Part shown: in pieces, positions 41,891 through 50,403 of the stretch | How positions within the stretch are numbered: position 1 is the first letter of the stretch | How the letters are laid out: each line of letters begins with the position of its first letter | Program-made: the position numbers and the translations under genes | The notes under the pieces: generated by a model | What the model was told of the DNA's origin: nothing | Database searches by the model: none | Seen by the model: the letters and a program-made list of their open reading frames with translations, nothing else | Assembly: GCF_003116135.1 (NCBI RefSeq) | Contig: NZ_PDOA01000023.1 | Span: forward strand, 1 to 59,026 | Length of the DNA stretch: 59,026 nucleotides | Direction of reading: 5' to 3' | Origin: Teichococcus aestuarii | Lineage (GTDB): Bacteria > Pseudomonadota > Alphaproteobacteria > Acetobacterales > Acetobacteraceae

Positions 41891-43224
41891 TCAGCCGGCT
41901 TGTACCCTCCACTTTGCTTGGGCAAACCCTGGCGACGCTGCTCATCGGCTTTTCGTTGCTGATCGGCGCTATGGTGGGACTGCACGACTATCTGCAGCGC
42001 TCCGTTGTTGACCGGAGCATTGAAGAAATTCTAGCGCAGCGCTTAGCCACTCTGCTCGAAACCTTGGACGCAGTACCTGCCTCTCAACGCGATGCCGTTT
42101 CTATAGCGCTGGCACAGCCAGATCTTACCGTTCGGCGAATCACGGGCTTACTCCCAGAACCGAAGAGGGAAGCTGAGCCTGCCTTTCAGAGGATCTCTGA
42201 GCGTGCGTTGTCATTAGCCACACCCGTTCGGACATTGCGCATCGAGTCAGGCACTTTCGACCCGTCAATGGGTCATCTGGTTGGCATTGTAGGCTTGGCC
42301 TGGTTGTCAGATGGCACTTGGCTTGAGATCCGGTTGTCCAGTACCGATGTTATCTCAGCTGAGATGCGCGTTCTCTACGCCTATACGGGCTTGTTCGGTA
42401 TCAGCCTGCTGATCGCCATGGGCTTCGCCTCTCGCCTTATTGCCAGCCCAGTTACCGCGCTAGCCTCTACAGTTGCCCGGATGGACCTCGCTAAGCCTCC
42501 TGAACCCGTTCCGGCGAATGGCCCTCTCGAAGTACGTCAGTTGGCTGAGGCCATCGATAGGATGGCGAGCCGCACCTACGATGCTTTCCGACAAAGAACA
42601 CTGGCTCTTGGTGCTTTGTCCCACGATCTTATGTCTCCCATTGCCAGACTGCGTCTTCGTGTAGAAGAACTGCCGGATACCGTAACGGCACCAATTCGCC
42701 AGGATCTAGGCGAGATGGAAGCGATGGTATCGGATGTGCTGGCTTACCTCCGCAGTGGTGAGCCTAACCACGAGCCTCTTCGACCTGTCTCGGTAGCAGC
42801 TCTTGCTCGTACCGTTGTTGACGAATTTCTAGAAGCAGGACAGGTGGTGATGGAGCACACCTTGGATGAGCGGGCCATCGTTCCTGGGCGTCGCGTCGCT
42901 CTGAAGTGCGCAATCACCAACTTAGTCGCTAACGCCCTCCGCTATGGCAGAGACCCATGGATTGAGGTCACAGTCATCGGAAACGAGGTACATCTGGTTG
43001 TTGGTGACCGTGGACCCGGCATTCCGGAGCAAGATCTCCCGCATGTCACCAAACCCTTCTTTCGGGGTGATGCCGCTCGCAGCCGTGGCGGAGGCAGCGG
43101 CCTGGGGTTGGCAACCGTAGTGGCGATTGCCAAGGCTCATACAGGCCACCTGGATCTGGAAAGTGTGGCAGGTCGCGGCACACTCGCAACACTCAAACTG
43201 CCACTGCAGTTCGTCCAAAGTTGA
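41881..43224 (+). CDS. membrane sensor histidine kinase
   Basis: 447 residues. TM1 (TLATLLIGFSLLIGAMVGL) and TM2 (YTGLFGISLLIAMGFASRLI) enclose a periplasmic sensor of about 130 residues; a HAMP domain follows (SPVTALASTVARMDLA). The H-box is ALSHDLMSPIARLRLRVEEL (His near 247). N-box NLVANALRYG, G1 VGDRGPGIPEQDLPHVTKPF and G2 GGGSGLGLATVVAIAK are present, so catalysis should be intact. It is translated with the response regulator. The sensed signal is unknown; metals or envelope stress fit the context. Confidence 0.92.
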   Translation: MGLISRLVPSTLLGQTLATLLIGFSLLIGAMVGLHDYLQRSVVDRSIEEILAQRLATLLETLDAVPASQRDAVSIALAQPDLTVRRITGLLPEPKREAEPAFQRISERALSLATPVRTLRIESGTFDPSMGHLVGIVGLAWLSDGTWLEIRLSSTDVISAEMRVLYAYTGLFGISLLIAMGFASRLIASPVTALASTVARMDLAKPPEPVPANGPLEVRQLAEAIDRMASRTYDAFRQRTLALGALSHDLMSPIARLRLRVEELPDTVTAPIRQDLGEMEAMVSDVLAYLRSGEPNHEPLRPVSVAALARTVVDEFLEAGQVVMEHTLDERAIVPGRRVALKCAITNLVANALRYGRDPWIEVTVIGNEVHLVVGDRGPGIPEQDLPHVTKPFFRGDAARSRGGGSGLGLATVVAIAKAHTGHLDLESVAGRGTLATLKLPLQFVQS

Positions 43225-43233
43225 GGCCGATAA

Positions 43234-43405
43234 AGGTTGTTAGGTCGTGTCCCCGGGCGTGGTGTAGGAGGTGACCGCCGGATCTGAGGCGGTCACCGTG
43301 GTGGTTCGTGGCTAGGGTTGGGTTGCTAAGACCAACAACCCCTTGCTCTGGACCGACCACGATGACCGACGACCAGACTGCGCTGTCCGCCGTCAGGGCT
43401 CATGA
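43234..43405 (+). mobile_element. IS256-like element, left-end remnant
   Basis: GTGTCCCCGGGCGTGGTGTA resembles an IS end, followed by 120 bases and an ATG at 43362 giving MTDDQTALSAVRA, reminiscent of IS256-family transposase N-termini (MTDDRMAL-type). The similarity ends within about 15 codons, and the next IS fragment follows. The evidence is short, so the family is tentative. Confidence 0.35.
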
Positions 43406-43469
43406 GACAGAGAGGGATGGTTGAGGAAAGGAGGGTTTCCGGCTCATCGTAACCGGCAGGGAACGAGCC

Positions 43470-43531
43470 ATGAGCCAGAAGCCATTGACACCGAACGCGA
43501 AGCCGCCCGCCGATCGGGTGGTGCGCGACAT
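43470..43531 (+). pseudogene. IS3-family orfA, N-terminal fragment
   Basis: The ATG at 43470 reads MSQKPLTPNAKPPADRVVRD then IR, matching the start of a known class of IS3 OrfA proteins (MSxKPS..PPADRVVKDIRRATRK). The match stops at the IS5 end (43534), so the rest was lost when that element arrived. Confidence 0.5.
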
Positions 43532-43533
43532 CC

Positions 43534-44815
43534 GGACACCTCGAAGTACCCACTGCTGAGTGGCCTTGCCGCGTAGGATCGTCGCCTCAGGCTCTGATGT
43601 GCCCCCGCTGACAGGGCCGGGTCACCGGCCAAGGACGGCCGAGGCGGCTCTTCATGGCGGATGTGGGGTTATGCGGGCGCAGCTCGGGTGCTGAGCCAGG
43701 CGAGGCGGGCGAAGTTATAGGCCAGATTGGCCATGCCGATCTTCACCTGGGCACGTGCGATACCGATCGTGCAGACGAACAGCCTCATACGGTGCTTCTG
43801 TGCGGCAAAGACATGCTCAATGCCGGAGCGGATCCGGGCGCGTGACGCATTGGCCTTCGCCTGTTGTTCAGAGAGCTGACGCCACGGTGGGCGGCGGAAC
43901 TGGATCCTCTCAGACAGGCCGCGCTGCTCCAGCACTTCCAGATTGCGCTTGGTACGGTAGGCGGTGTCGGCCCAGACGCGGCTGGCGGTGTTCTCGGCAT
44001 CCAGCAGGGCCGGAAAGCTGCGGCTGTCGTGCTGGGCCGCATCGGTGACTGTCCAGCGGCGGATCAGCCCGTGCCGCCGGTCAATGCCGATATGACTCTT
44101 GTAACCGAAGATGGGCACCGCGATCTGGATGACCTGGCGCTGATTGCCTTCTGGCTTGGGCTTGGCTTTACCGCGCTTGAGCGTCCACCGGGCATCCCGA
44201 TCCTTCTGCGCCCTCTTGGCACGGGACCAGCCCTCTGGCGTGCCGCCCTCCCGGATGGTGGCCTTCTCCTCGATGGTAAGTTTCTGGCGCGGCGCGGCGA
44301 TGATCGTGGCATCGATGATCTGCCCGCCCATGGCGAGGAAGCCTTTGGCCGCCAGCACCTCCTCAAAGCGGCGGAACAGCCCCTCCATGGCGCCTGCCTG
44401 CTTGAGCTGCTCGCGATACAGCCAGATCGTCTTGGCATCGGGCACCGCCTGGTGCAGGGCAAGCCCCACGAAGCGCATGAAGCTCAAACGATCGCGCAGT
44501 TGGAATTCGGCCTGCTCGTCGGAAAGGCTGTAGAGCGCCTGCAACACCAGGATGCGGAACATCAGCACCGCATCATAGGGCGGACGGCCGCCACGGCTAC
44601 GATCCGATCGCGCCAGCGCCGCATCCAGCACCGGGCGGAAGATCTCGAAATCAACCGCGGCCGAGAGGCGCTCCAGCGGATCGCCCGCCGCCGACAAGGC
44701 CGCATACCGCTCATCGACATCGAAGAAGCCAGGCTGCCCTGCCATTCCACTGCCTCCGCTGATGACCTCAGTGAATCAGCTCAGCGCGTCAACAGCGAGG
44801 TTTTTCGAAGTGTCC
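43534..44815 (-). mobile_element. IS5-family element
   Basis: Ends read inward as GGACACCTCGAAGTACCCAC (left) and GGACACTTCGAAAAACCTCG (right). Length is 1282 bp. The flanks do not share a target duplication: the left side is an IS3 orfA fragment, the right side an unrelated IS3 orfB. This suggests a deletion or recombination next to the element after insertion. Confidence 0.75.
43669..44745 (-). CDS. IS5-family transposase
   Basis: 358 residues, uninterrupted. N-terminal DUF772 part (FRPVLDAALARSDRSRGGRP; LMFRILVLQALYSLSDEQAE), then the DDE core: GGQIIDATIIAAPRQ (Asp), RVWADTAYRTKRNLEVL (Asp), and SRARIRSGIEHVFAAQKHRM (Glu). FGYKSHIGIDRRHGLIRRW is the usual YKxH segment. Likely active. Confidence 0.9.
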   Translation of the reverse strand: MAGQPGFFDVDERYAALSAAGDPLERLSAAVDFEIFRPVLDAALARSDRSRGGRPPYDAVLMFRILVLQALYSLSDEQAEFQLRDRLSFMRFVGLALHQAVPDAKTIWLYREQLKQAGAMEGLFRRFEEVLAAKGFLAMGGQIIDATIIAAPRQKLTIEEKATIREGGTPEGWSRAKRAQKDRDARWTLKRGKAKPKPEGNQRQVIQIAVPIFGYKSHIGIDRRHGLIRRWTVTDAAQHDSRSFPALLDAENTASRVWADTAYRTKRNLEVLEQRGLSERIQFRRPPWRQLSEQQAKANASRARIRSGIEHVFAAQKHRMRLFVCTIGIARAQVKIGMANLAYNFARLAWLSTRAAPA

Positions 44816-45204
44816 AACTGTCCAGGTGGTGGTCATGTCAGTGCCCCACATGATGTCCACCGCGTCAGGGATGATGGTGCCGTCGTGGTTGCGCGGGCCT
44901 CGAGGGCTGCCGACCCGCGATGGAGCGAGCAGGTCGTGCTCACGCATCAGCCGCAGCACCCGGCGCCTGGAGGTCCGGACGCCCTGCATGCGCAGCCTTG
45001 CCCAGACCTTGCGGTGACCCTCGCCATGAAAGGGGCTGGCCGCGAGGACGGCCCGGATCGCCTCCAGCAGCGCCGCATCCGGCATTGGCCCGACTGGCCC
45101 AGCTCGCCTGGGCTGCTCCGTCCGGGGTGGCAGGCGATGGCGGTAGACCGTGGCTCGGGCTGCCCGCCAGATCCGGCATACCCGGTTCAAGCCATAGGGC
45201 CTGC
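44816..45204 (-). pseudogene. IS3-family orfB, middle piece, cut by IS21 and IS5
   Basis: Reads PYGLNRVCRIWRAARATVYR, then PMPDAALLEAIRAVLAASPF, HRKVWARLRMQGVRTSRRRV and DIMWGTDMTTTW (first catalytic Asp), where the IS5 end begins. The first 11 codons of the same gene lie beyond the IS21 element at 47559-47527 (MSLTVSPSSGR). Joining the two after removing IS21 and one CCTGC copy restores the frame. The C-terminal half with the remaining catalytic residues is lost. Confidence 0.8.
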
Positions 45205-45339
45205 TGTAGAGGCCGGATGAATACTCCCCAGAGGTGCCGACGGAAAATTCCCCAGGTGACCTGACCGGCTGAGTTCCTGGATGGGTCGGCCGGCCACCCG
45301 ATCGCTGATGCTGCCGCGGTCCTGAGGGAGGCGGCGCCG

Positions 45340-46602
45340 GTGGTCAGACTGGGAGACATCATCATGATTCTGGACCTGCACCGGCAGGGCCTGTCGGTGT
45401 CCGCCATCGCCCGGCGGACGGGCTTTGACCGCAAGACGGTGCGCAAGCACATTGCGCGCGGGCTGGAGCCGCCGGCCTATGGCCCCCGGGCACCGCGGAC
45501 GATGCTGCTGGATCCGTTCGTGCCCTATCTGCGGGAGAGGGTGGCGGCCTTCCCGGAATTGACCGGCCGCCGTCTGCATCGCGAACTGCGTGAGCGGGGC
45601 TACACGGGCGGCTATACGCGGCTGACTGACCTGCTGCGCGATATCCGTCCGGTCGCGGCTCCCGGCTTTGAGCAGCGGTTCGAGACACCGCCTGGCCGAC
45701 AAGCCCAGGTTGATTTCGCGCAGTTCCGCACCGAGTTCACGGACGAGCCCGGCGTGGTGCGCATCGTCTGGCTGTTCTCCCTGGTGCTGGGGCACAGCCG
45801 CTGGCTCTGGGCCCGCTTTGTGCTGCAGCAGGACCTGCCGACGGTGCTGCGCTGCCACCTGGCTGCCTTTGAGGCCATGGGCGGGGTGCCGGCGGAGATC
45901 CTCTACGATCGCATGCGCACGGCCGTCACCGGCGAGGATGCTGCGGAGGGCATTGCCTACAACCGCACCCTGCTGGCCTGTGCTGGCCATTACAGCTTCC
46001 TGCCCAAGGCCTGTCGCCCTTACCGGCCGCAGAGCAAGGGCAAGGTCGAGCGGCCGTTCCGCTATGTCCGCGAGGATTTCTTCCTGGCGCGGAGCTTCCA
46101 TAACCTCGACGACCTGAACGCCCAGCTGCAGCAGTGGCTGGACGAGGTGGCCAACGCCCGGGTGCATGCGACCACGCGCCGGGTGGTTGCCGCGCACTTT
46201 GCCGAGGAGCGGCCGCACCTACAGCCGCTGCCGGCAGGGCCCTTCCAGGCGACGCTGCGCCTGGAGCGCCGGATTACCCGCGACGGCATGGTTTCGGTGG
46301 ATGGCAACCTCTATAGCGTGCCGGACAGCACCCGCCGGCGACCGGTGGAGGTGCACCGGCTGGCAGACGCGGTGCAGATCTTTGAGGCGGGGCGGCTCAT
46401 CGCCAGCCATCCGGTGCTCGAGGGGCGTGGCCAGCGGCGGATCGCCGGCGGACATCGCCGCCAACGGCCTCCGGCCAACAGCACGACACCGCGCGAGGAG
46501 TTTCTCCTGCCGGTCCTCTCGGGCGAGGTGGTCTCCCGCCGTTCCCTCGAATTCTACGCGGCCGTCGGACAGCGCCTGGCCAACCAGGGCCTGCAGAAAT
46601 GA
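45340..46602 (+). CDS. istA: IS21 transposase IstA
   Basis: 420 residues from a GTG at 45340 (GAGGGAG upstream). N-terminal HTH (LSVSAIARRTGFDRKTVRKH), integrase core with QAQVDFAQFRTEFTDEPGV (Asp), AEILYDRMRTAV (Asp) and RPQSKGKVERPFRYVREDFF (Glu), and the C-terminal Mu-transposase-like beta domain (RRITRDGMVSVDGNLYSVPD). Full length, no breaks. The istB ATG overlaps its stop. Confidence 0.9.
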   Translation: MVRLGDIIMILDLHRQGLSVSAIARRTGFDRKTVRKHIARGLEPPAYGPRAPRTMLLDPFVPYLRERVAAFPELTGRRLHRELRERGYTGGYTRLTDLLRDIRPVAAPGFEQRFETPPGRQAQVDFAQFRTEFTDEPGVVRIVWLFSLVLGHSRWLWARFVLQQDLPTVLRCHLAAFEAMGGVPAEILYDRMRTAVTGEDAAEGIAYNRTLLACAGHYSFLPKACRPYRPQSKGKVERPFRYVREDFFLARSFHNLDDLNAQLQQWLDEVANARVHATTRRVVAAHFAEERPHLQPLPAGPFQATLRLERRITRDGMVSVDGNLYSVPDSTRRRPVEVHRLADAVQIFEAGRLIASHPVLEGRGQRRIAGGHRRQRPPANSTTPREEFLLPVLSGEVVSRRSLEFYAAVGQRLANQGLQK

Positions 46603-47461
46603 GGGAGGACCTCTCCGTCCCGCCAACCCTGGAGCGGCTGCGCCGCCATCTGGTTGGCCTGCGCATGCCCCGCGCCCTGGAGATGCTCGACCATATGATG
46701 CGCCAGATCGAGCGTGGCGAGGTCGGCGCCCTGGAGGCACTTGAGGCGCTACTCGCAGAGGAACTGACCCTGCGCGAGAGCCGGCGGATCAAAGCGGCGC
46801 TGCAGATGGCACGCCTCGGCACCATCAAGACGCTCTCGGCGTTCGACTTCGCGTTCCAGCCTTCGCTGGACCGGCATCGCATCCTGGCGCTGGCACAGCT
46901 CGACTTCATTGCCCGTCACGAGGTGGTGCACCTGCTCGGGCCACCCGGCACGGGCAAAAGCCATCTGGCAATCGCCCTTGGCGTCGAGGCCGTGCGGGCC
47001 GGCCATAGCGTCTACTTCGCGACGCTGGCCGACATTGTCGCCTCGCTGGGCCGGGCCGAACGGGAGGGCAACCTGCGGGAGCGGATCCGCTTTCTCTGCC
47101 GCGCGTCACTCTGATCGTCGACGAGATCGGCTACCTACCGATCAGCAGCAGCAACGGAAACCTGTTCTTTCAACTGGTGAACGCCCGCTACGAGCGCGGT
47201 GCCATGATCCTGACCTCCAACCGCGGCTTTGCCGAATGGGGCGAGGTGTTCGGTGATCCAGTGGTGGCCACCGCGCTGCTGGACCGGCTGCTGCACCATG
47301 CGGTGGTCGTGTCGATCGAGGGCTCCAGCTACCGCCTGCGCCAGCATGCCGACCTGGTGCCGGAGAGCTTGCGGCCTGCGGCCAGCACCCTCGCGCACGC
47401 CCCACCGCCGCGCCGGGGCAGGCCGCCCAAGCCAAGAGGTGCCGATCCCAGCAACGGCTGA
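46599..47461 (+). pseudogene. istB: IS21 helper ATPase IstB, frameshifted
   Basis: From ATG 46599 the protein is normal through Walker A (HLLGPPGTGKSHLAIALGVE) up to about 47095, then the frame ends at 47114. The continuation LIVDEIGYLPISSSNGNLFF (Walker B) and MILTSNRGFAEWGEVFGDPV is in the -1 frame. One missing base in 47085-47108 explains it. Without IstB, transposition would need help from another copy, or ribosomal slippage. Confidence 0.8.
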
Positions 47462-47526
47462 TCCCCAAACCCAAACTGAGGAATTTTACCTCGGCACTTC
47501 TGAGGACAATTTGAGCGGCGTTGACA

Positions 47527-47559
47527 CCTGCCGCTGCTGGGCGAGACCGTCAGGCTCAT
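47527..47559 (-). pseudogene. IS3-family orfB, first 11 codons
   Basis: MSLTVSPSSGR, ATG at 47559 overlapping the orfA stop as ATGA. It is the start of the gene continued at 45204-44816, separated by the IS21 insertion. Confidence 0.75.
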
Positions 47560-47909
47560 GGCCGTGACCTCCGCCGGGCCAAAGGGCGTCCACCCTCGAG
47601 GGCCGCGACCTTGGCCTCCAGCAGCTCGCGCTCCAGCAGCATCTCGCCCAGCCTGGCCTTGAGCCGCTCGCTCTCCAGCGCCTCACCATCAGCAGGCCGC
47701 GTCGCCAGGCTCGCCTCGCCAGCCGCCAGAAAGGCGTCGCGCCAGCCGCTGAGCGTTGCGGCGGTCACACCCAGCGCCCGCGAGACCGTCTCCAGATCCT
47801 CGCCACGCAGCAACCGAAGCACAGCGTCCCGCTTGCGCTGCCGCAACATCCGACCACCCCGGCCAGGACCAGCGGCATCCATCGTCTCTGTCGTCATCGT
47901 GCACCCCAT
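47556..47909 (-). CDS. IS3-family transposase OrfA
   Basis: About 112-117 residues. HTH pattern RQRKRDAVLRLLRGEDLETV, SRALGVTAATLSGWRDAF, then a coiled-coil stretch SERLKARLGEMLLERELLEA. It is complete, but its orfB partner is split by IS21 and truncated by IS5, so the element is dead. The IS end is near 47940 (GAGACACCCCGCAAGCGGAC on the minus strand). Confidence 0.82.
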   Translation of the reverse strand: MGCTMTTETMDAAGPGRGGRMLRQRKRDAVLRLLRGEDLETVSRALGVTAATLSGWRDAFLAAGEASLATRPADGEALESERLKARLGEMLLERELLEAKVAALEGGRPLARRRSRP

Positions 47910-47944
47910 CGGCGGATACTGTCCGCTTGCGGGGTGTCTCGATT

Positions 47945-48332
47945 AATCGTGGAGCGGAGGACTGCCACGCGCCTGCTGATGGCAAACGGCGAAATGCCCA
48001 CTGAACTCGACCGTGCATTCGTCATGCGCCTGCTGGGCGAAGTACCTGTCCTGCAAGCAACAGTGGCTGTCGCGAAGCGCATTGCCCGCCTGCTGCGGCG
48101 GCAGAGCGACGACAGGCTCAATGGAGTATTGGACGAGGCCGTTGCCACCCCTCTCGCGAGCTTTGTCGCCGAGTTGCGCAAAGACATCGCGGCTGTGCAA
48201 GCCGCGCTCGATCTGCCCTGGAGTACCAGCCCTGTCGAGGGCCAGATCAACCGGCTTAAGATGATCAAGCGCACGATGTGCGGCCGCGCCGGCTTTGAAC
48301 TCCTTCGTGCCCGCGTTCTCTGCCCCTCATGA
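47945..48332 (+). pseudogene. ISL3-family transposase, C-terminal remnant
   Basis: The frame has no proper start and ends with SPVEGQINRLKMIKRTMCGR and AGFELLRARVL, the C-terminal signature of ISL3 (DDE_Tnp_ISL3) transposases, which holds the catalytic Glu. Upstream helices (LQATVAVAKRIARLLRRQSD; SFVAELRKDIAAVQAALDLP) also fit. The N-terminal two thirds are absent. Confidence 0.7.
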
Positions 48333-48383
48333 GGCCAAAACAGCAGCATGGAAAGTGCGGGAGAGCCCAGGTCTCAACGCAAA

Positions 48384-48587
48384 TCAACAGCCGGTGGCCG
48401 GGCTCCTGATATCGCTTGATACCAACTGGCCGTCGGAGGGGGGCGGCTTGCCGCGTTCGTCATAGCGCAGCGCATAGGCCAGGGCGTCCGCCACCTCCTC
48501 CGCAGAGGCGGCGGACAGGCCGGGCGGCAGCGGGAAAGGGGGCGGGGCGGGGCGGGGCGGGGCGGGAGGTTGCGAGGGGTCAGGCAT
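48384..48587 (-). CDS. small Pro-rich protein with a pentanucleotide repeat in its 5' end
   Basis: 67 residues from ATG 48587. After MPDPSQPPAPPRPAPPPFPL the rest (LSAASAEEVADALAYALRYD then ERGKPPPSDG) looks like a small helical conserved protein of unknown role. Codons 9-16 overlap five tandem GGGGC units (48539-48563), whose loss or gain would shift the frame. The C-terminus may be cut by the ISL3 remnant. Confidence 0.5.
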   Translation of the reverse strand: MPDPSQPPAPPRPAPPPFPLPPGLSAASAEEVADALAYALRYDERGKPPPSDGQLVSSDIRSPATGC

Positions 48588-48800
48588 GAGCGCGACGCTA
48601 AATGAGACTCGTAAAACAAATAAAGAACGGAGAACTGGTTGATAAGCGTGACGCCGGTGGGCCGGATTGACGGAAAGCACCTCCGAGAAGAGCCACCTCT
48701 CGCCTGATCAAGGCATTGGAAGTTCGCTTTGTGATGGAGGAAGGGCCGAGGTTTGTGTAACTTTCTGGCGAAGAGCCGGACCGCGCAGTGATTCGTGACC

Positions 48801-50075
48801 TCAGTTTTCTCGGGCTGCAGCGGCGGCAAGCCCGTGCAGTGTCCGATCGAGATGCAGTTCACCGTAACGATGCCGCTCGATCATGCGCCGCAGGTATCCT
48901 GCAGGATTGTGGACGCGCTGCGCAGCATGCTTGACGGCGATGGTGCCGATCGCGACGAGCGCTCCGGTTGTCCCGAACACCATCCTGGCATGGCCATAGA
49001 CCTGTGGTGGGATCTCCAGCTGCGCACGCACCACCTCGCAAGCCTGTTGGATGTCGTCCCAAGCTGGTGCGGCCGAACTCACCCAATCCCGATAGGCAGG
49101 GACAAGATGCAGCAACAGGGCGGGGCTCATAGGGAACCCATTGAGCAAGTCGCCGCATTGGCCAAATCGCTGCCGTGCCACTATCGGCTCGGTCATGGCG
49201 GACCTGGTCGTAGCACCGCCATCGTGGTGCGCTGGATGTCCTTCCGCTGCTGTCACTGCTTCAGAAATAGAAAGCTGGGTTGTAGGTGTAATAGGGGTGC
49301 CCGGCAGCGCATCCTGGGGTGCACTGTCCACCACTTCCAGGGCCGGCGAGGCGATCCGAAGTTGCCGCTCGGCCTCCTCGTGGAGGCGACGGAGACGAGC
49401 CTCGATGGCGGCGAGTTCCACGGGATCGCCCTCGGCGCGCACCAAGGCGGCGAGCCTCTCGGCCTCTGTCGCGAGAGACGACCAATCCACGTCGCTCCCT
49501 CCGGCCGCGATCCCATGGTCGGTGAGCGAGAGCGTCTTACGCGACCAGGCGCTGCACTCCCGGCGCCGCATCCTGATCTCACGCCGACGCGCCTCCACCG
49601 CTTCAGCCACGGCGACGAACCCGGTCATCCGCTCACCCACGGGGCTGAGATCGAAGCCTGATGCTTGCAGAATGTACCCGGTCTGCGCGTCCCGGTGTCC
49701 CCAGCGTCGCCCGGTGCCGATGTCGTGGGCGCGGATCAGGCCGAGGTCGATCAGCCGGCGTAGCCGCTTGCGAACACCGCTGAGCGTGAGCCCGGTGCTG
49801 CCGACCAACACTTCGTTGGAGGGCCATACATAGCGGAGCTGCCCGGCTTTCCAGTCCTGGTTCGCCGAGTAGCGGAACAGCAAATCCAGCATATGCACCA
49901 CGCAAGGCGTATAGCCCATGGCGGGAGCCGCCGCCTTGAAGGCGGCCAGCACGCGACCGCGGTCGAGTTCATCGAGGCGTCCGGACAAGCCGGCAACCGC
50001 CTGCAGTTGCGCGCCAGTCGTGCGACGTCGCCCCGTGCGTCGTGGCAGCCGTGGCACGGGTTGATCACTCATCAT
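48801..50075 (-). CDS. repC: RepC-like plasmid replication initiator
   Basis: 424 residues from ATG 50075 (GAGGAG upstream). The N-terminal winged-helix part includes RYVWPSNEVLVGSTGLTLSG and VRKRLRRLIDLGLIRAHDIG, then DAQTGYILQASGFDLSPVGE, the RepC core pattern. Coiled region about 190-270. The C-terminus VHNPAGYLRRMIERHRYGEL is typical of repABC-type RepC. In such initiators the origin lies inside repC. No repA or repB is adjacent, so either partition is supplied by the distant parA operon or this replicon is a relic of plasmid fusion. Confidence 0.8.
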   Translation of the reverse strand: MMSDQPVPRLPRRTGRRRTTGAQLQAVAGLSGRLDELDRGRVLAAFKAAAPAMGYTPCVVHMLDLLFRYSANQDWKAGQLRYVWPSNEVLVGSTGLTLSGVRKRLRRLIDLGLIRAHDIGTGRRWGHRDAQTGYILQASGFDLSPVGERMTGFVAVAEAVEARRREIRMRRRECSAWSRKTLSLTDHGIAAGGSDVDWSSLATEAERLAALVRAEGDPVELAAIEARLRRLHEEAERQLRIASPALEVVDSAPQDALPGTPITPTTQLSISEAVTAAEGHPAHHDGGATTRSAMTEPIVARQRFGQCGDLLNGFPMSPALLLHLVPAYRDWVSSAAPAWDDIQQACEVVRAQLEIPPQVYGHARMVFGTTGALVAIGTIAVKHAAQRVHNPAGYLRRMIERHRYGELHLDRTLHGLAAAAAREN

Positions 50076-50368
50076 GGCTCGCTCCTCGCGAGCGCGCCGC
50101 CCGAACTCATCAAACGCGACTCTCCTGTCGTCAGGCAAGAGGTTGCTTGACGAGGAGGAAGGCCAAAACCTATCCTGGGTTTGCAAATGGAGCCCAGTTT
50201 AGGGTTGCCGAGTTCAGGAACGGTCGGTGCTGCCAGGCACCGGCCGTTTTCTCTATCAGCGCGCCATCATCGGCCCCAGAAGGCGGTTGAGATCACGCCC
50301 GCTCCGGTACAACCGTAGCGAGCAGAACCAGCTTGCCGTGACGACGAGGCGAATGTCCAGCCATAAAG

Positions 50369-50391
50369 ATACGCATATCGCGTATTTTTTT
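50369..50391. promoter_or_regulatory. ATACGC/GCGTAT inverted repeat with T-run between RHH gene and repC
   Basis: ATACGC (50369-50374), loop ATATC, GCGTAT (50380-50385), then T to 50391. On the plus strand it looks like a weak intrinsic terminator. On the minus strand it lies between the end of the RHH gene (50404) and the repC start (50075), where it may be an operator or antisense-RNA terminator controlling repC. The 328-bp gap has no other gene. Confidence 0.4.
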
Positions 50392-50403
50392 CCGACCGAA
50401 AGC

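Larger units (their letters stand above)
45205..47526 (+). mobile_element. IS21-family element, complete, with 5-bp target duplication
   Basis: Left end TGTAGAGGCCGGATGAATAC; right end read inward TGTCAACGCCGCTCAAATTG. The two align without gaps over more than 50 bp. CCTGC flanks both sides (45200-45204 and 47527-47531). Length is 2322 bp. It carries istA and a frameshifted istB. It landed in the orfB gene of an IS3-family element. Confidence 0.9.
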
